A program made the translations under genes and the position numbers. Below are positions 25,654 to 36,460 of a DNA stretch of 64,000 nt, piece after piece. Source of the DNA: Bettongia penicillata ogilbyi (Eukaryota > Chordata > Mammalia > Diprotodontia > Potoroidae); the NCBI GenBank assembly GCA_023548195.1, contig JAJHZJ010000601.1:310001-374000 (forward strand). Reading direction: 5' to 3'. Each line of letters opens with the position of its first letter. Position 1 is the stretch's first letter. Under the pieces are notes generated by a model. The model did no database searches. It was not told the DNA's origin and worked only from the letters and a program-made list of their open reading frames with translations.

Positions 25654-26595
25654 TCATTTCACAAAACAAGTCCTATGAATAGCTTTGTTCATTGCTTCTT
25701 TTATGTCCCTGTTCCTTAGGCTATAGATCATGGGATTCAACATAGTAATGATAGTGGTATAAAACATAGCCACCATTTTCCCCTACTCTACAGACTCCTC
25801 GGTGGGGCACCTGAGATACATGAAAATAAGTGTCCCATAAAACATAGTAACAGCTACAAGGTGAGAGCCACAGGTGGAGAAACCCTTCTTCCTCCCCTCT
25901 GCAGATCACATGTGGAGGATGGCTATGACAATAAGCGTATAAGAAATCAGCACCACAGATAGAGAGTATGTGAAATTAATTCCTGCAATGACAATCATGG
26001 TATACTCCTTGATGTGGATGCCACCACAAGCAATCTTGATGAGTGGGGGATCAGCACAATAGAAGTGGTTGATTTCAAAGTTTCCACAGAAATACAAGTC
26101 ATAGTCCACAAGGTGCAAATGAGGCTTACAGAGAAGCCAAAAACATAGGGCACTGAGATTAACCAAACACAATCGGTCCTTGACATTTTGCTTCCATAAA
26201 GCAGAGGGTTACAGATAGCCATAAATCGATCAAAAACCATCACAGCCAGGATATAGACCTCTACATGGACAAGAGCAATAAAAAAGTACACCCAACATAA
26301 GAAATGGTTTTGGTCTTGGATAACAAATTTTCCAACATCTTTGGGGTTAGAAGAGAACCAGACATCCACAAAAAAACAAACAAACAAACAAACAAAACAA
26401 ATGGCTGAGAAAGAAGTACATGGGACTCAGGAGCTGGGTACTAACACTTATTAGCATAATCATTCCAAGTTTGCCTACCAGAGTGATAATATACACAATT
26501 AAGAATACCACAAAAAAGGGGACTTCTAGGTGCTGGCGGCTGGTTAGGCCCGAAAGGATGAATTCATTCATGTCTGTGTAATTTGGGCTTGGCAT
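25654..26595 (-). pseudogene. OR5M9: Olfactory receptor pseudogene, OR5M9-like
   Basis: Similarity spans the whole receptor, from [19 protein letters not shown] at the start to a TGA at 25654-25656. I recognise blocks typical of OR5M9: [17 protein letters not shown] and [22 protein letters not shown]. The frame is broken by a (TTTG)n expansion between helix-2 residues HL and VDVW (near 26372-26400); by two small deletions near 26290-26335 that together remove six codons; by a one-base deletion just after LWT (near 26105); and by two nonsense codons, one where AILHM is followed by TGA (near 25908) and one where ESVE is followed by TAG in place of Gln (near 25785). The helix-1 GN motif reads GK. 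At least three frameshifts and two stops rule out a working receptor. Its downstream flank is an old paralogue of the OR5R1-like flank. Confidence 0.92.
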
Positions 26596-28135
26596 TGCCT
26601 TAGCACTGCCTCAGGTTTACAGTCATTGACTCTCTATTATCTGTTGAGAGAAAGAGAAATTGTGAATGTCCTCAGCAATGTCAACAAATTTGCTTATTAT
26701 TATTTCTATAAAATGTTAAAACAAACAAAAAAAACAGAACTCTTGATCTTTTCACCTTCTCTTAATTTCTACATATTTTCCGTCCTCTATACCACAATGC
26801 CTCTGTAGATTTTAGAGAGTACACAGAAAAGAAAAGAGGACCAGAAGCACAGAGATACAATAACACAATCACCCGCATTATCTTATGTCATGAAATGCAA
26901 TATGACTTAGTAGTTAGAATATTGTACTAAAAATCATGGCTAGATGGTTATAACTCCTGCTTCTGACACTTTTTATTTTCATTGCCAATGAATAGTTACT
27001 TAATCTCTGTGCTTTGGTCAACTCTACAAAACCTGAAATTGTAAATGAATGGTTTGACGTTAGTGAGTAGAGTTCCCACATGCATAAAATCACAGGTCCT
27101 TCATAACTTTCTTGTAGCAAATTAATCATTTTTTTATATATTCCTTTACTTAGATCATTAGTCTAGCCATAGTTCATCAGAACTGGAGCAGCTCTAGTTC
27201 ATCTAGCAAAATTTCCTAATTGTTCAGAAAATCTTGGTGTCTGTTTCTTTAAGTGACTTGCTAAAATTTACACATTTATTAAGAGACAAAGAAAAAAAAA
27301 GAACTTGACCCTTGTTCTTCTATTGCAAAACCAATTCCCTTACTTGGGTACAAGATATTTGAGTACTTACAAATTTAAAAATCACACCATTACAGATTTT
27401 GAGATGAAAGGTACCAAGGAAGTCATATAACAACCTTCCTTCATTTCATACATCAGAAAATTCAGACTTAGAGAAGCTGAGGGACATCACAAATTTCACA
27501 TAAAAGAGAAAATATGGGATTTGCATCTAGGTATTCTGATTTAAAACTCAACACACTTTCCTCTGTAATAAATTCGCCCCTGTTTTTTTTTTTTCACCTT
27601 CATTACTGTTTTCATAGATCAAAGAAATAATAGAATTGTCATCAGCATTGATGATTATCCATCCTTTGAATACTGAAGGTATATACCCCTTAGTGATAAT
27701 GACCCCCTAAGTCTCCAAATAAGTCCTCTAGAATATGACTATAGAGTTTATTGTTTGGTTGTATTAACAAGGACCTGAGGAAGGGCTATAATGGCTTCAT
27801 ATATGTAGTTAGCAACTTCTTAGAACAGGGGAAAGTATGACCAATCATATCTTCAGGTAAACTTTCAAAGAATAAAAATTGATTTGGGAGACAGATATTT
27901 TCACTCAGTAATCTATGCCAAAATAGAATCCGTGCTGGCAAGACAGATAATGGGGACACCTCCCAGCTTTAGTGACAACTAAGTGTCATCTAGAGATATC
28001 TACTAGATAGTTTGCGATAAGTAGAAGCACCAGGACAGGCTGCTACATGGAGATGCATGCTCAGAGGAAGAAATCTAGTTTTAAAAACGATACCGTGGTA
28101 CTTAGTATTTCTACAACTTAATTACTTTTGCATTA
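26596..28135. other. Intergenic, nothing recognised
   Basis: AT-rich; short open frames only. A weak MIR-like piece may lie at 27400-27560 (TTCATTTCATACATCAGAAAA region). Confidence 0.4.
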
Positions 28136-28442
28136 GGGGCAGCTAGTTGGTGCAGTGGATAGAGCATCAGTGCAGGAGTCGGGAGGACCAGAGTTCAAAT
28201 CTCACCTCAGACACTTGACACTCACTAGTTGAGTGACTAAGTCACTTAACCCCAGCTGCCTCATCCTGAATCATCTCCAGTCATCCTGATGAATATCTGG
28301 TCATTAGATTCATATGACTCTGGAGGAAAAGTGAGGTTGGTGACCTGAACAGCCCTCCCTCGCTCAAAACAAAGTCAAGTGCAAGGCATGTCATCATTTC
28401 TCTGATGGTATGGTCTTCTTCAGTAATGAAGGACAAACACAC
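28136..28442 (+). mobile_element. tRNA-headed marsupial SINE
   Basis: Begins GGGGCAGCTAGTTGGTGCAG. A tRNA-like A box (TTGGTGCAGTGG) and B box (GAGTTCAAATCTC) are followed by ACTTGACACTCACTAG, AAGTCACTTAACCCCAGCTG and a long body with CATCCTGATGAATATCTGGTC and CAGCCCTCCCTCGCTC. This head is very common in marsupial genomes, which is the best single clue to the organism. It is not a tRNA gene. Confidence 0.85.
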
Positions 28443-29689
28443 TCTCATTAATTATTACTATGTTTATGTCTATTCAAATATTGCCGCTATTAGCAATCCC
28501 TAAATTTTAGTCTCCTATGATTGAGCTCTCTAGTCTCACCCTTGCTGTGGTGATATGGATTGCAGTGCAACTGAGTGATAAAGAGGAGTCCAGTAAAATG
28601 TTGGATATTTTTCCTGCATTGGGTTTGCAGAAATATATTGTTTTCGCTCTTTTTTGTTCTGTTTTGTAGGGGAAGACTCTATGATAGAGAGTAGAAAGAA
28701 AATATAATGGTAAATGTCGATGCTTTTAAAAGGAGTGTTGTTTTTGTTTTTAATAAAGGAAATAAAAGGACTACTGCATTCTTTCTGTGCAAAATTTTAG
28801 ATGAAGTCTTCCGGGAGGAAAAGAGATATCCTAGACAACCTCTGTTCTTTTTTTAATAAAAATTTATTTATTTAACTTTTTACATTCATTTTCACAAAAT
28901 TTTTGGTTCCAAATTTTCTCCCCTTTTATCCCCTCACCCCACCCCAATACACCGAGCATTCTAATTTTCCCTATTACCAATCTGCCCCCTCTTCTATCAT
29001 CCCTCCCTTCTCTTGTTCCCTTCTTCTCTTTTGTCCTGTAGGGTCAGATGACTTCCTCTTCCTCACTAACTGTATGTCTTATTTCCTAGTAGCAACAACA
29101 ATACTAAACAGTTGTTCCTAAAACTTTGAGTTCCAAATTCTCCCCATCCCTCCCTCCTCACCCATTCCCTTTGGGAAGGCAGACAATTCAATATAGTCCC
29201 TATCTGTGTAGTTTTGCAAATGACTTCTATAATAGCCGTGTTGTGTAAGACTAACTGTATTTCCCTCCATCCTATCCTGCCCCCCATTGTTTCTATTCTG
29301 TCTTTTGATCCTGTCCCTCCCTGAGTGTTGACTTCAAATGCTCCCTCCTCCCATTGCCCTCCCTTCATCATCCCCCCCCTTCCTTATCTCCTTCTCCCCC
29401 ACTTTCCTGTATTGTAAGATAGGTTTTCATACCAAAATGAGTGTGCATTTTATGCCTTCCTTTAGTCGAAAGTGTTGAGGATAAACTTTACTTCTTGTTT
29501 TGTTCTCAGCTCTCCTCTTTTTCCCTCCACTAAAAAGTCTCCTTCTTCCCTCTTGGATGACATAATTTACCCCATTCCATTTCACCCTCTTTCCTCCCCC
29601 TACATTTCTCTCTCACCATTTACCTTGATTTTTTTAAGATATAGTCCCATCCTATTCAATTCACTCTGTGCTCTCTTTCTCTGTATGTG

Positions 29690-29755
29690 AGTGCATGTGT
29701 GTATATGTGTGTGCGTGCACGCGTGTACGTATGTGTGTATGTGTGTGTGTGATCC
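29690..29755. repeat. (TG)n-rich microsatellite inside HAL1
   Basis: GTGTGTATATGTGTGTGCG-type repeats at the HAL1 ORF1/3'UTR junction. Confidence 0.92.
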
Positions 29756-29889
29756 CACCAACTACCCAGATACTGAAAAGTTTTAAGAGTTACAAATATT
29801 GTCTTTTCATGTAGGAATGTAAACACTTCACTTTTGGTAAGTCCCTATTATTGCTTCTCTTTGCTGTTTACTTTTTCATGCTTCTTCTC

Positions 29890-30835
29890 ATTCTTGTGTT
29901 TGAAAGACAAATTTTCTTTTCAGCTCTGGTCTTTTCATCAAGAATGTTTGAAAGTCCGCTGTTTCATTGAAAGACCATATTTTCCCCTGAAGTATTTATA
30001 CTCAGTTTTGCTGGGTAGGTGATTCTTGCTTTGAGTCCTAGTTCCTTTGACTTCTGGAATATCCTATTCCACGCCCTTCAGTCCCTTAATGTAGAAGCCG
30101 CTAGATCTTGAGTTATCCTGATTTTATTTCCACAATAATGGAATTGTTCTTTTCTAGCTGCTTGCAAGATTTTCGCCTTGACCTGGGAATTCTGGAATTT
30201 GGCCACAATGTTCCTAGGAGTTTCTCTTTGTGGATCTCTTTCAGGTGGTGATCGATGGATTCTTTCAATTCTTATTTTGCCCTCTGGTTGTAGAATGTCA
30301 GGGCAGTTTTCCTCGATAATTTCATGGAAGATGATGTCTAGGCTCTTTTTTTTGATCATGACTTTCAGGTAGTCCCATAATTTTTAAATTGTCTCTCCTG
30401 GATCTATTTTCCAGGTCAGTTGTTTTTCCAATGAGATATTTCACATTCTCTTCCATGTTTTCATTCTTTTGGTTTTGTTTGGTGATTTCTTGGTTTCTCG
30501 TAAAGTCATTAGACTCCATCTGTTCCATTCTAATTTTGAGAGAACTATTTTCTTCAGTGAGCTTTTGAACCTCTTTTTCCATTTGGATAATTTTGCTTTT
30601 GAAAGCATTCTTCTCCTCATTGGCTTTTTGAACCTCTTTTCCCAATCGATTTAGCCTATTTTTCAAGGTGTTATTTTCTTCAGCATTTTTTGGGGTCTCC
30701 TTTAGCAAGGTATTGACCCATTTTTCATGCTTTTCTTGCATCTCTCTCATTTCTCTTCCCAGTTTTTCCTCCACCTGTCTAACTTGCTTTTCAAAATCCT
30801 TTTTGAGCTCTTCCAAGGCCTGAGCCACCGGACTT
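29890..30835 (-). pseudogene. HAL1/L1 ORF1 pseudogene
   Basis: A long coiled-coil region opens at MAQALEELKKDFEKQVRQVE (30828) and runs to NRSRRDNLKIMGLPESHDQKK (near 30340). There the frame shifts by one at a run of eight A, after which SLDIIFHEI, CPDILQPEGKIRIERIHRSPP and PRNIVAKFQNSQVKAKIL continue in another frame to TLRD followed by TGA (near 30079). That TGA stands where another copy has CGA. Similarity continues to about 29890. Intact ORF1p would be a trimeric RNA-binding protein. Confidence 0.85.
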
Positions 30836-31136
30836 CCCCCTGGGATGTCTGGGATACAGAGGCCCCGACTTCCACGTCTTTCCCTGATGGTAAGAAGAAT
30901 TCCTCGTCCTCAGAACTGAGAGGCGGGAACATCTGTACCCCATCAAAGTAACTTTCTATTGTCTTATTTTCCTTCCCTTTTCTGGGCATTTTCCCAGCCA
31001 GTTGCTTCACTTCTGCGATTCTTGTCCACCCCCATGTAGATCTGCCCAGCTAGTGCTTGGGGTCTGAGATTCAAATGGGCTTTCTGCAGGAGGCGCGGCT
31101 ACTATTCAATGTGAGCTTAAGTTCTGGTGCTTAGGT

Positions 31137-31264
31137 AGGGGCAGGGCCGCCTCCCAGGCTCAGTTCCCTCAGGGGCTTTATGCAGAGACCTTCAGTAATG
31201 GAGCGGGTGGGGGCAGGGCAGCCTCCCAGACTCAGTTCCCTCAGGGGCTTTATGCAGAGACCTG
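31137..31264 (-). repeat. 72-bp tandem duplication in HAL1 5'UTR
   Basis: Two units of about 55 matching bases (each with TCAGTTCCCTCAGGGGC and TTATGCAGAGACCT) repeat with a 72-base period. The HAL1 at 61518-63218 has one unit only (about 62900-62960). Confidence 0.9.
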
Positions 31265-31741
31265 AGCTTCTGCCTGCTGCTCTGGGAGTCCCGGGCCGCC
31301 GCTGCTGCCTCTGCCACTCCCTCTGCCACTGTCTCCCGAGGGGGCCCGAGCCACAGAGACACTCCGCTCCCCTCTCGGCCAGCCCAGACATCTCTCTCAC
31401 TGACCTGTAGCGTCTGTGGGCGGAGGGACCTTCCCGGCCGCCAGAGATTCCACCCCTGAAGCCTGCTCGGATCTGCTCCTCTGGGGCCATGGCCAGGGAA
31501 GCTCAGGGATGGACTATGCTTTCCAGGGCATGACGGACCCCTAGTGATGGCTCTCCAGGGCTCTCTGGAACGGAAATCTTTTCCACTGTGTTTCTGTGCA
31601 CCTTGTAGTGGTCCAAAATTTGTGAGGAGTTCTTCTTGCAGGAAATATATGGGCTGTTGGTTCGGAGCTAGCACACGTGAGTCTTTCTACTCTGCCATGT
31701 TGACTCCACCCCCCTAGCCTTCCTTTTTAACCTCTGTTCTT

Positions 31742-33020
31742 CTTTAAGAATTTTCATTCATGCATATATTAGTCTAGCGAAAGTTGATAAAATTTCTTGG
31801 AATTTCCATGGTGATGTAAATAATTTTTTGTATTTTTTGAGAATGATATAGTTTAATACATATAATCTAATTTTGAAAAAAATGGTAGTGATCTCAATAA
31901 AATGTCTTTTAAGATAATTTCTAAATGATTAGTTCTGATCTATTTATTTAGAATGACATATTTATTTTGAAATTTATGTGAGGATTGATTTCATCTACAT
32001 GAAAAACAAGAGTAGTAGCAACTACTAAGAAAAAAAATGGAAAATAAGCACAACATAGAAACTATTAAATGGTATTTAAGTATATAGATACTTAACATAC
32101 AATAGTTCAATCTATAAAACCTAGCTTATTCTCATATACATAGTGCAAAATTATTAATGTTATGGATTGGACCTGTGACTTCACTGGCATTGGGAACATT
32201 CTTTACAAATGCAAGGTAACTTCTCTTTCTCCTTCTCCACAATACATGATCTTCAAAATTTGGCTGCAGCATAAAGTTAGGTGACTTGACCAGTGTCATA
32301 GAGACAGAACCTTTTGGAGGTGTGACCTGAACATATATCTTCCTAAATATCTCTCCATATAAATTTCAAGTTGCCTCATATGTAAAATAAAAGGGTATAA
32401 GAGTATTTAATTGTTTAAAACTTATAGCTATGTCCTTGTTCTTTTTTTTCTATACCAGTGCTTTAGAAAGGTTGTTAAAGGTGGTTTAAAGAGTAATCAT
32501 GTATCAGTTTCATATTAAGAGCCATTAAACCTACTTTTGAAACGTGTTCTGTATAAACCACAACAGAGGAATTACTGAGGGATCCAGTCAGATTTATGGC
32601 AAAATCTTCACTTTTGGGAGCAGTGATCGCCCAGAAATACAACAATTATAAGCAATTATTGTAATGATGTTTTTCATAAACTCTCTGATGGTAGGGAACT
32701 GTAAACACTAATTAGCTGAATTATGAATTTTAATATCAATCTAAACAAGTGACTAGAACCCTTTGACATCATGTCTCTCTTTCCCAGATTCTAATTGATC
32801 CCATGGAAATGCCAACATTCTCGGAGCAGCCTTGGATTTGCCATCAGTAGTGCGATATCAAGCAAGGTTTTCCTAATTTCAGCAGTCAGATTCAATTTTA
32901 CAATACCTAAAGGGTCTCATAGATTTGAATAATGACTGTCTAAGTTTTATAATGCAGTTTACATATATCATCTTGCTTGATGCTCATGAAATGTCATGTA
33001 GTAGGAATTTTTTATTATTT
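31742..33020. other. Intergenic, nothing recognised
   Basis: AT-rich sequence without recognisable genes or repeats. Confidence 0.4.
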
Positions 33021-33144
33021 CCATTGCACAAATAGGGTTATTGAACTTGAGGGCACTTAAAAGACCTGACCAGCACCATAAAACTAGTAAATACCTGGGG
33101 CAAGAGTTCAGCTCAGATTATCCACATGTTGCATCCAGTGATCT

Positions 33145-33405
33145 ATCTACTATTATTGTCCAGTTTTTGTTTTTTATTTTTTCAGTCATGTCCAACTATT
33201 CATCACCCTATTTGGGGTATTACTGGCAAAGATCCTCGAGTTATTTTCATTTCCTTCTCTGTTTCATTTTTCAGATAAAGAGTAGAAACAAGTGGGCAAA
33301 GTGACACAACTAGCATTTGAGGCTAGATTTAACCTCAGGAAGGTGAGTCTTCCTGACTTCAGGCCAGGCACTGGATCCACTGTGCCACAAAGTTTCCTTG
33401 GATCT
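33145..33405 (-). mobile_element. Marsupial tRNA-headed SINE (minus)
   Basis: The plus strand reads CAGTCATGTCCAACTATTCATCACC, CTATTTGGGGTATTACTGGC, GTGACACAACTAGCATTTGAGG, GAGTCTTCCTGACTTCAGGCC, then CACTGGATCCACTGTGCC, i.e. the reverse complement of a tRNA-like head. A MIR-like piece (33020-33140) abuts it. Confidence 0.75.
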
Positions 33406-33589
33406 ACTGTACGTCCTAGATAATTCTAACATTATTCTATACTAGCAACAGTCACTCAAGATACTTTATTTCATTCAGTTCAGCAGAATTTATTGCTCTT
33501 TAAGTGCCATGGGTAAGAGCCTCATTTTTCCCATCATAATCAAATCTCTGGAAACAAAACTGTTAGCATTTAGATAGCACTTTAAAATG

Positions 33590-33815
33590 CATAAGACACT
33601 TTGTAAATATTACCTCATTTTTTAAAATTTATAACAAGCCTGAGAGGTAATTAGTATTATTTTTATTATTATTCATTTTAGAAATGATGAGATTCAGAAG
33701 AAAAACATAGGTTAAATGACTTGTTCAGGGTCACGCATCTAGTGAATGTCTTGATTTGACAGTTTTTTCTGAGACTGACTCAAATTTTCTATCACTTTTA
33801 CCACCTAGCTTTTCA
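33590..33815 (-). repeat. Therian MIR-type SINE (minus)
   Basis: ACACTTTGTAAATATTACCTC, AAGCCTGAGAGGTAATTAGTATTATT, GTTCAGGGTCACGCATCTAG, then CACCTAGCTTTTC. Confidence 0.7.
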
Positions 33816-33929
33816 ACCAAAGAAAGACACCTCTAAATATCTATACATATTATGTATGTGTCCATCAACCATTAGTGCTCCAAACATTGCTTCTTTAGGG
33901 ATGGTCTCCAGAACTTGCCAACATATTAC

Positions 33930-34095
33930 ATATATTATACATGTATGTATATAATATATGTGTATGCATGTGTACATATATACATATATGTGTGTATACA
34001 TATATACACATGCGCATATACATGCATATATGCCTATGTGTATGTATACATATAAGTGTGTATGTATATACACGTATACACACACTGATATATAT
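33930..34095. repeat. TATG/TACA microsatellite
   Basis: Dense alternating ATGTATAT, ACATATA and TGTGTA repeats that give spurious open frames on both strands. Confidence 0.9.
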
Positions 34096-35344
34096 TACAG
34101 TGAGAACCTTTGTCCTAAAACAGAAGACTTTCAGATGGGAGCAACTTGGGATCATGAAATCATAGCAGAATATCCTAAAGGCAAAATTAAATTTCTTTTT
34201 TCTGATTCTTTTCTGATTCCCTTTTTTTTTTTCTGGTTCTTTTGAGCCCTTCTCATTGCCCAACCTCAACAACTGCACCAGAAATTTTTATGGTAATACA
34301 CATTAAATGGACCAGCTCTCTATCTGCATGTGAAATTCTGCACACTAGAAACTTCTCCTCCCGGACTATGTGAAGGGAAATAAGGTCTAAGACTGGCAAG
34401 TAATATGGGCTTAAATTGTGAAGAAGATTAAATGTTGTTTACATTTTACCCTGGAGGTAAAAGGGACAGCTAGAATTGAGTTGTCCCTTTTACATCACAG
34501 CTTTCTCCATTGTGGTTTCAATACATTGTGGGTTGGCATTAGAAATTAAATGGCAATATTCTGGAAGTTTTGTGAAAGCCACAGAAAACATGTGGAGACC
34601 AGCCGATGACACAGAAAAGTTTAAAAACTCAGAATGCCTAAAATATATACATAATATTGTAAAATATCAACCTAAATTTTACAATAAGGTATGTTAACCA
34701 CCACAAAAATAAAAAGAAATTTAGACTTTCTTTAGTATGAATGGAGGGCCAAAAAATTTTACACATATTTTCCCAATCATACAGCCTCCATGAGTAACAA
34801 TTTCAAAGTCTTGCAGAAAATTTTGGCAGTTGTACAACAGATATAATTGAGACACTTGAAATAGGGTCATGAGTTAAGATTTGCCATGGAACTTTGATGA
34901 TTCTGGAAGAGACAGGGAGGCTACTAACATCTTCCAACTCTGCCTTACTTAAGTTATATTTATGCTCAAGTAAAGACATCACTCTGCATGTATTTAGTCT
35001 TTTTAAAAAAGTGAAAAATCGACAGCAAGAACTTGAATTATATGTTATACATAAATATTATTTTATGATATGTTATATAATAATTATGCTAAGATATATA
35101 ATTATTCTTAAACTATGTTTTTATTATATCATGTTTATATGTTCATTTCATAGCTATTATATAAAGGCCATGCTAATTACATAATCATTACATATATATC
35201 TAATATATTGTGAAATATAATATAGATATCACTTTCTGTATGTATAGACTGGAGATCTTGTCTGCCTAGTAAAACGGGGATTGTTAAAGTTTCAGTGAGA
35301 TGTTTTGCCATTCTTGAGATAGGGCCTCTTAAAAGTAGCTGTAC
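34096..35344. other. Intergenic, nothing recognised
   Basis: AT-rich, with TA-rich tracts near 35040-35230. No supported gene. Confidence 0.4.
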
Positions 35345-35545
35345 TTAGATTTTTATTTTTTATTTCTTTTGTAAATTCCCCTTGTTTTCAGTGTTCTACA
35401 ATATAACCTAAATTTTTCTCCTACCATCCTCCCTCCTAAATTTTTCTCCTACCATCCTCCTTCCTCCACCTCCCCCTCCTTCCCTGAGCTGGCACGCAAT
35501 TCCACATAGGTTCTACACATGTATTTCTATTGAATACCTTTTCTC
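35345..35545 (-). mobile_element. L1-type 3' end (minus)
   Basis: Starts with a T-rich tail, then CCATCCTCCCTCC-type pyrimidine-rich 3'UTR and CAATTCCACATAGGTTCTACACATG. A 31-base internal tandem repeat of the TTTTTCTCCTACCATCCTCC block is present (35414-35462). Confidence 0.55.
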
Positions 35546-35599
35546 CTTAGTGAGGTTGCACAGAGGACTTAAAATGAATGACAAATCATAAAACAAGCT

Positions 35600-36100
35600 A
35601 ACACATAATACAAAAGACAATGGTCTAAAGAGAAAATAGAAGAAATGTGGGGCAGAACAGGATGCAGGGAAATATAGCCAGTTTGAACACAGCATGATTA
35701 TTATGGAAGTCATTTGAAAAACTACACATATATAGCCTATATTGAATTGCTTGTCTGCTCAGTGGGAATGGGTGGGGAGCAAGGAAGGAAGAGAGGTTAG
35801 AACTCAAAGTTTTAGGAACAAATGTTGAGAATTGTTTTTACATACAACTGGCAAATAAGAAATATAGATAATGTCGTATAGAAACTTGTCTTGCCCTAGA
35901 AGACAAGAGAGAAGATAGGGATAAGGGAAGGGAGGGGTGTCAGTAGGCAGGGCAGATTGGTGTAAGGGGTAACCAGAATGCTCTGCATTTTGGGATGTTG
36001 GTAGGAGAGGGATGGGGAGAAAATTTGGAACTCAAGATTTTGCGAAAATGAATATTGGAAACTAAAGATAATTAAATAAACATTAATTTTTTTGAAAAAG
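35600..36100 (+). mobile_element. L1/HAL1 3' UTR and tail (plus)
   Basis: Matches the 3' parts of the other elements: GGGAAATATAGCCAGTTTGAAC, CAAATGTTGAGAATTGTTTTTACATACAAC, then ATGAATATTGGAAACTAAAGATAATTAAATAAA. Confidence 0.8.
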
Positions 36101-36104
36101 GACA

Positions 36105-36460
36105 AAAAGATCTTATAAAAAAACTTTTCAATTTAATGTATCAAAATTATCCATTTTGCATTTCATAATGTTGTCTGTCTCTTGTGTAGCAAAATATCTC
36201 CCCTTCTCCATAAATATGATAAATACAATATTCTTACTCCACTAATTTGTTTATAGTATCAGCCTTTTTACCTGGATCGTGTATCCATTTGGACTTTATC
36301 CTTGTGTACGGTGTCGGACAGAAGTCTATGCCTAGTTTCTGCCACACTCTTATCCAATTTTCCTAGCAACTTTTTATCAATCAGTGAATTCTTATTCCAG
36401 AAGCTGGGATCCTTGGATTTACCAAACAGTAGGTTGTTATTCCATTTAGATTTTTAAACC
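36105..36460 (-). pseudogene. L1 ORF2 C-terminal fragment (minus)
   Basis: The reverse complement matches 2530-2830 of the first L1: the region around CTTCTGGAATAAGAA, then GGAAAATTGGATAAGAGTGTGG, AACTAGGCATAGAC, and a block corresponding to ATGGAGAAGGG. Probably the rest of the minus-strand L1 that begins at 35345. Confidence 0.75.

Larger units (their letters stand above)
28850..31728 (-). mobile_element. Near-full-length HAL1 with 13-bp target-site duplication
   Basis: A minus-strand element. The 5' end near 31713 reads GGGGGGTGGAGTCAACATGG; the 5'UTR is GC-rich (about 30840-31713); ORF1 occupies about 29890-30835; a TG-rich microsatellite lies at 29690-29755; and the 3'UTR ends in a poly-T tail at 28850. 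AACCTCTGTTCTT flanks it at 28837-28849 and 31729-31741. No ORF2 is present. The 5'UTR contains a 72-bp tandem duplication. A 14-base filler separates the recognisable 5' end from the right target-site copy. Confidence 0.9.

Noticed and set aside
28136..28210. tRNA gene candidate (A and B boxes present)
   Set aside because: It is the tRNA-derived head of a SINE: the body continues for 230 bases and no cloverleaf with a proper anticodon arm is kept.
31131..31674. Minus-strand open frames of 119 and 160 codons in GC-rich DNA
   Set aside because: They lie in the HAL1 5'UTR; the open length follows from GC-rich composition and the 72-bp duplication.
33813..34278. Overlapping open frames rich in Cys, Tyr, Ile and His on both strands
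   Set aside because: They are translations of the TATG/TACA microsatellite; no start context or family similarity.
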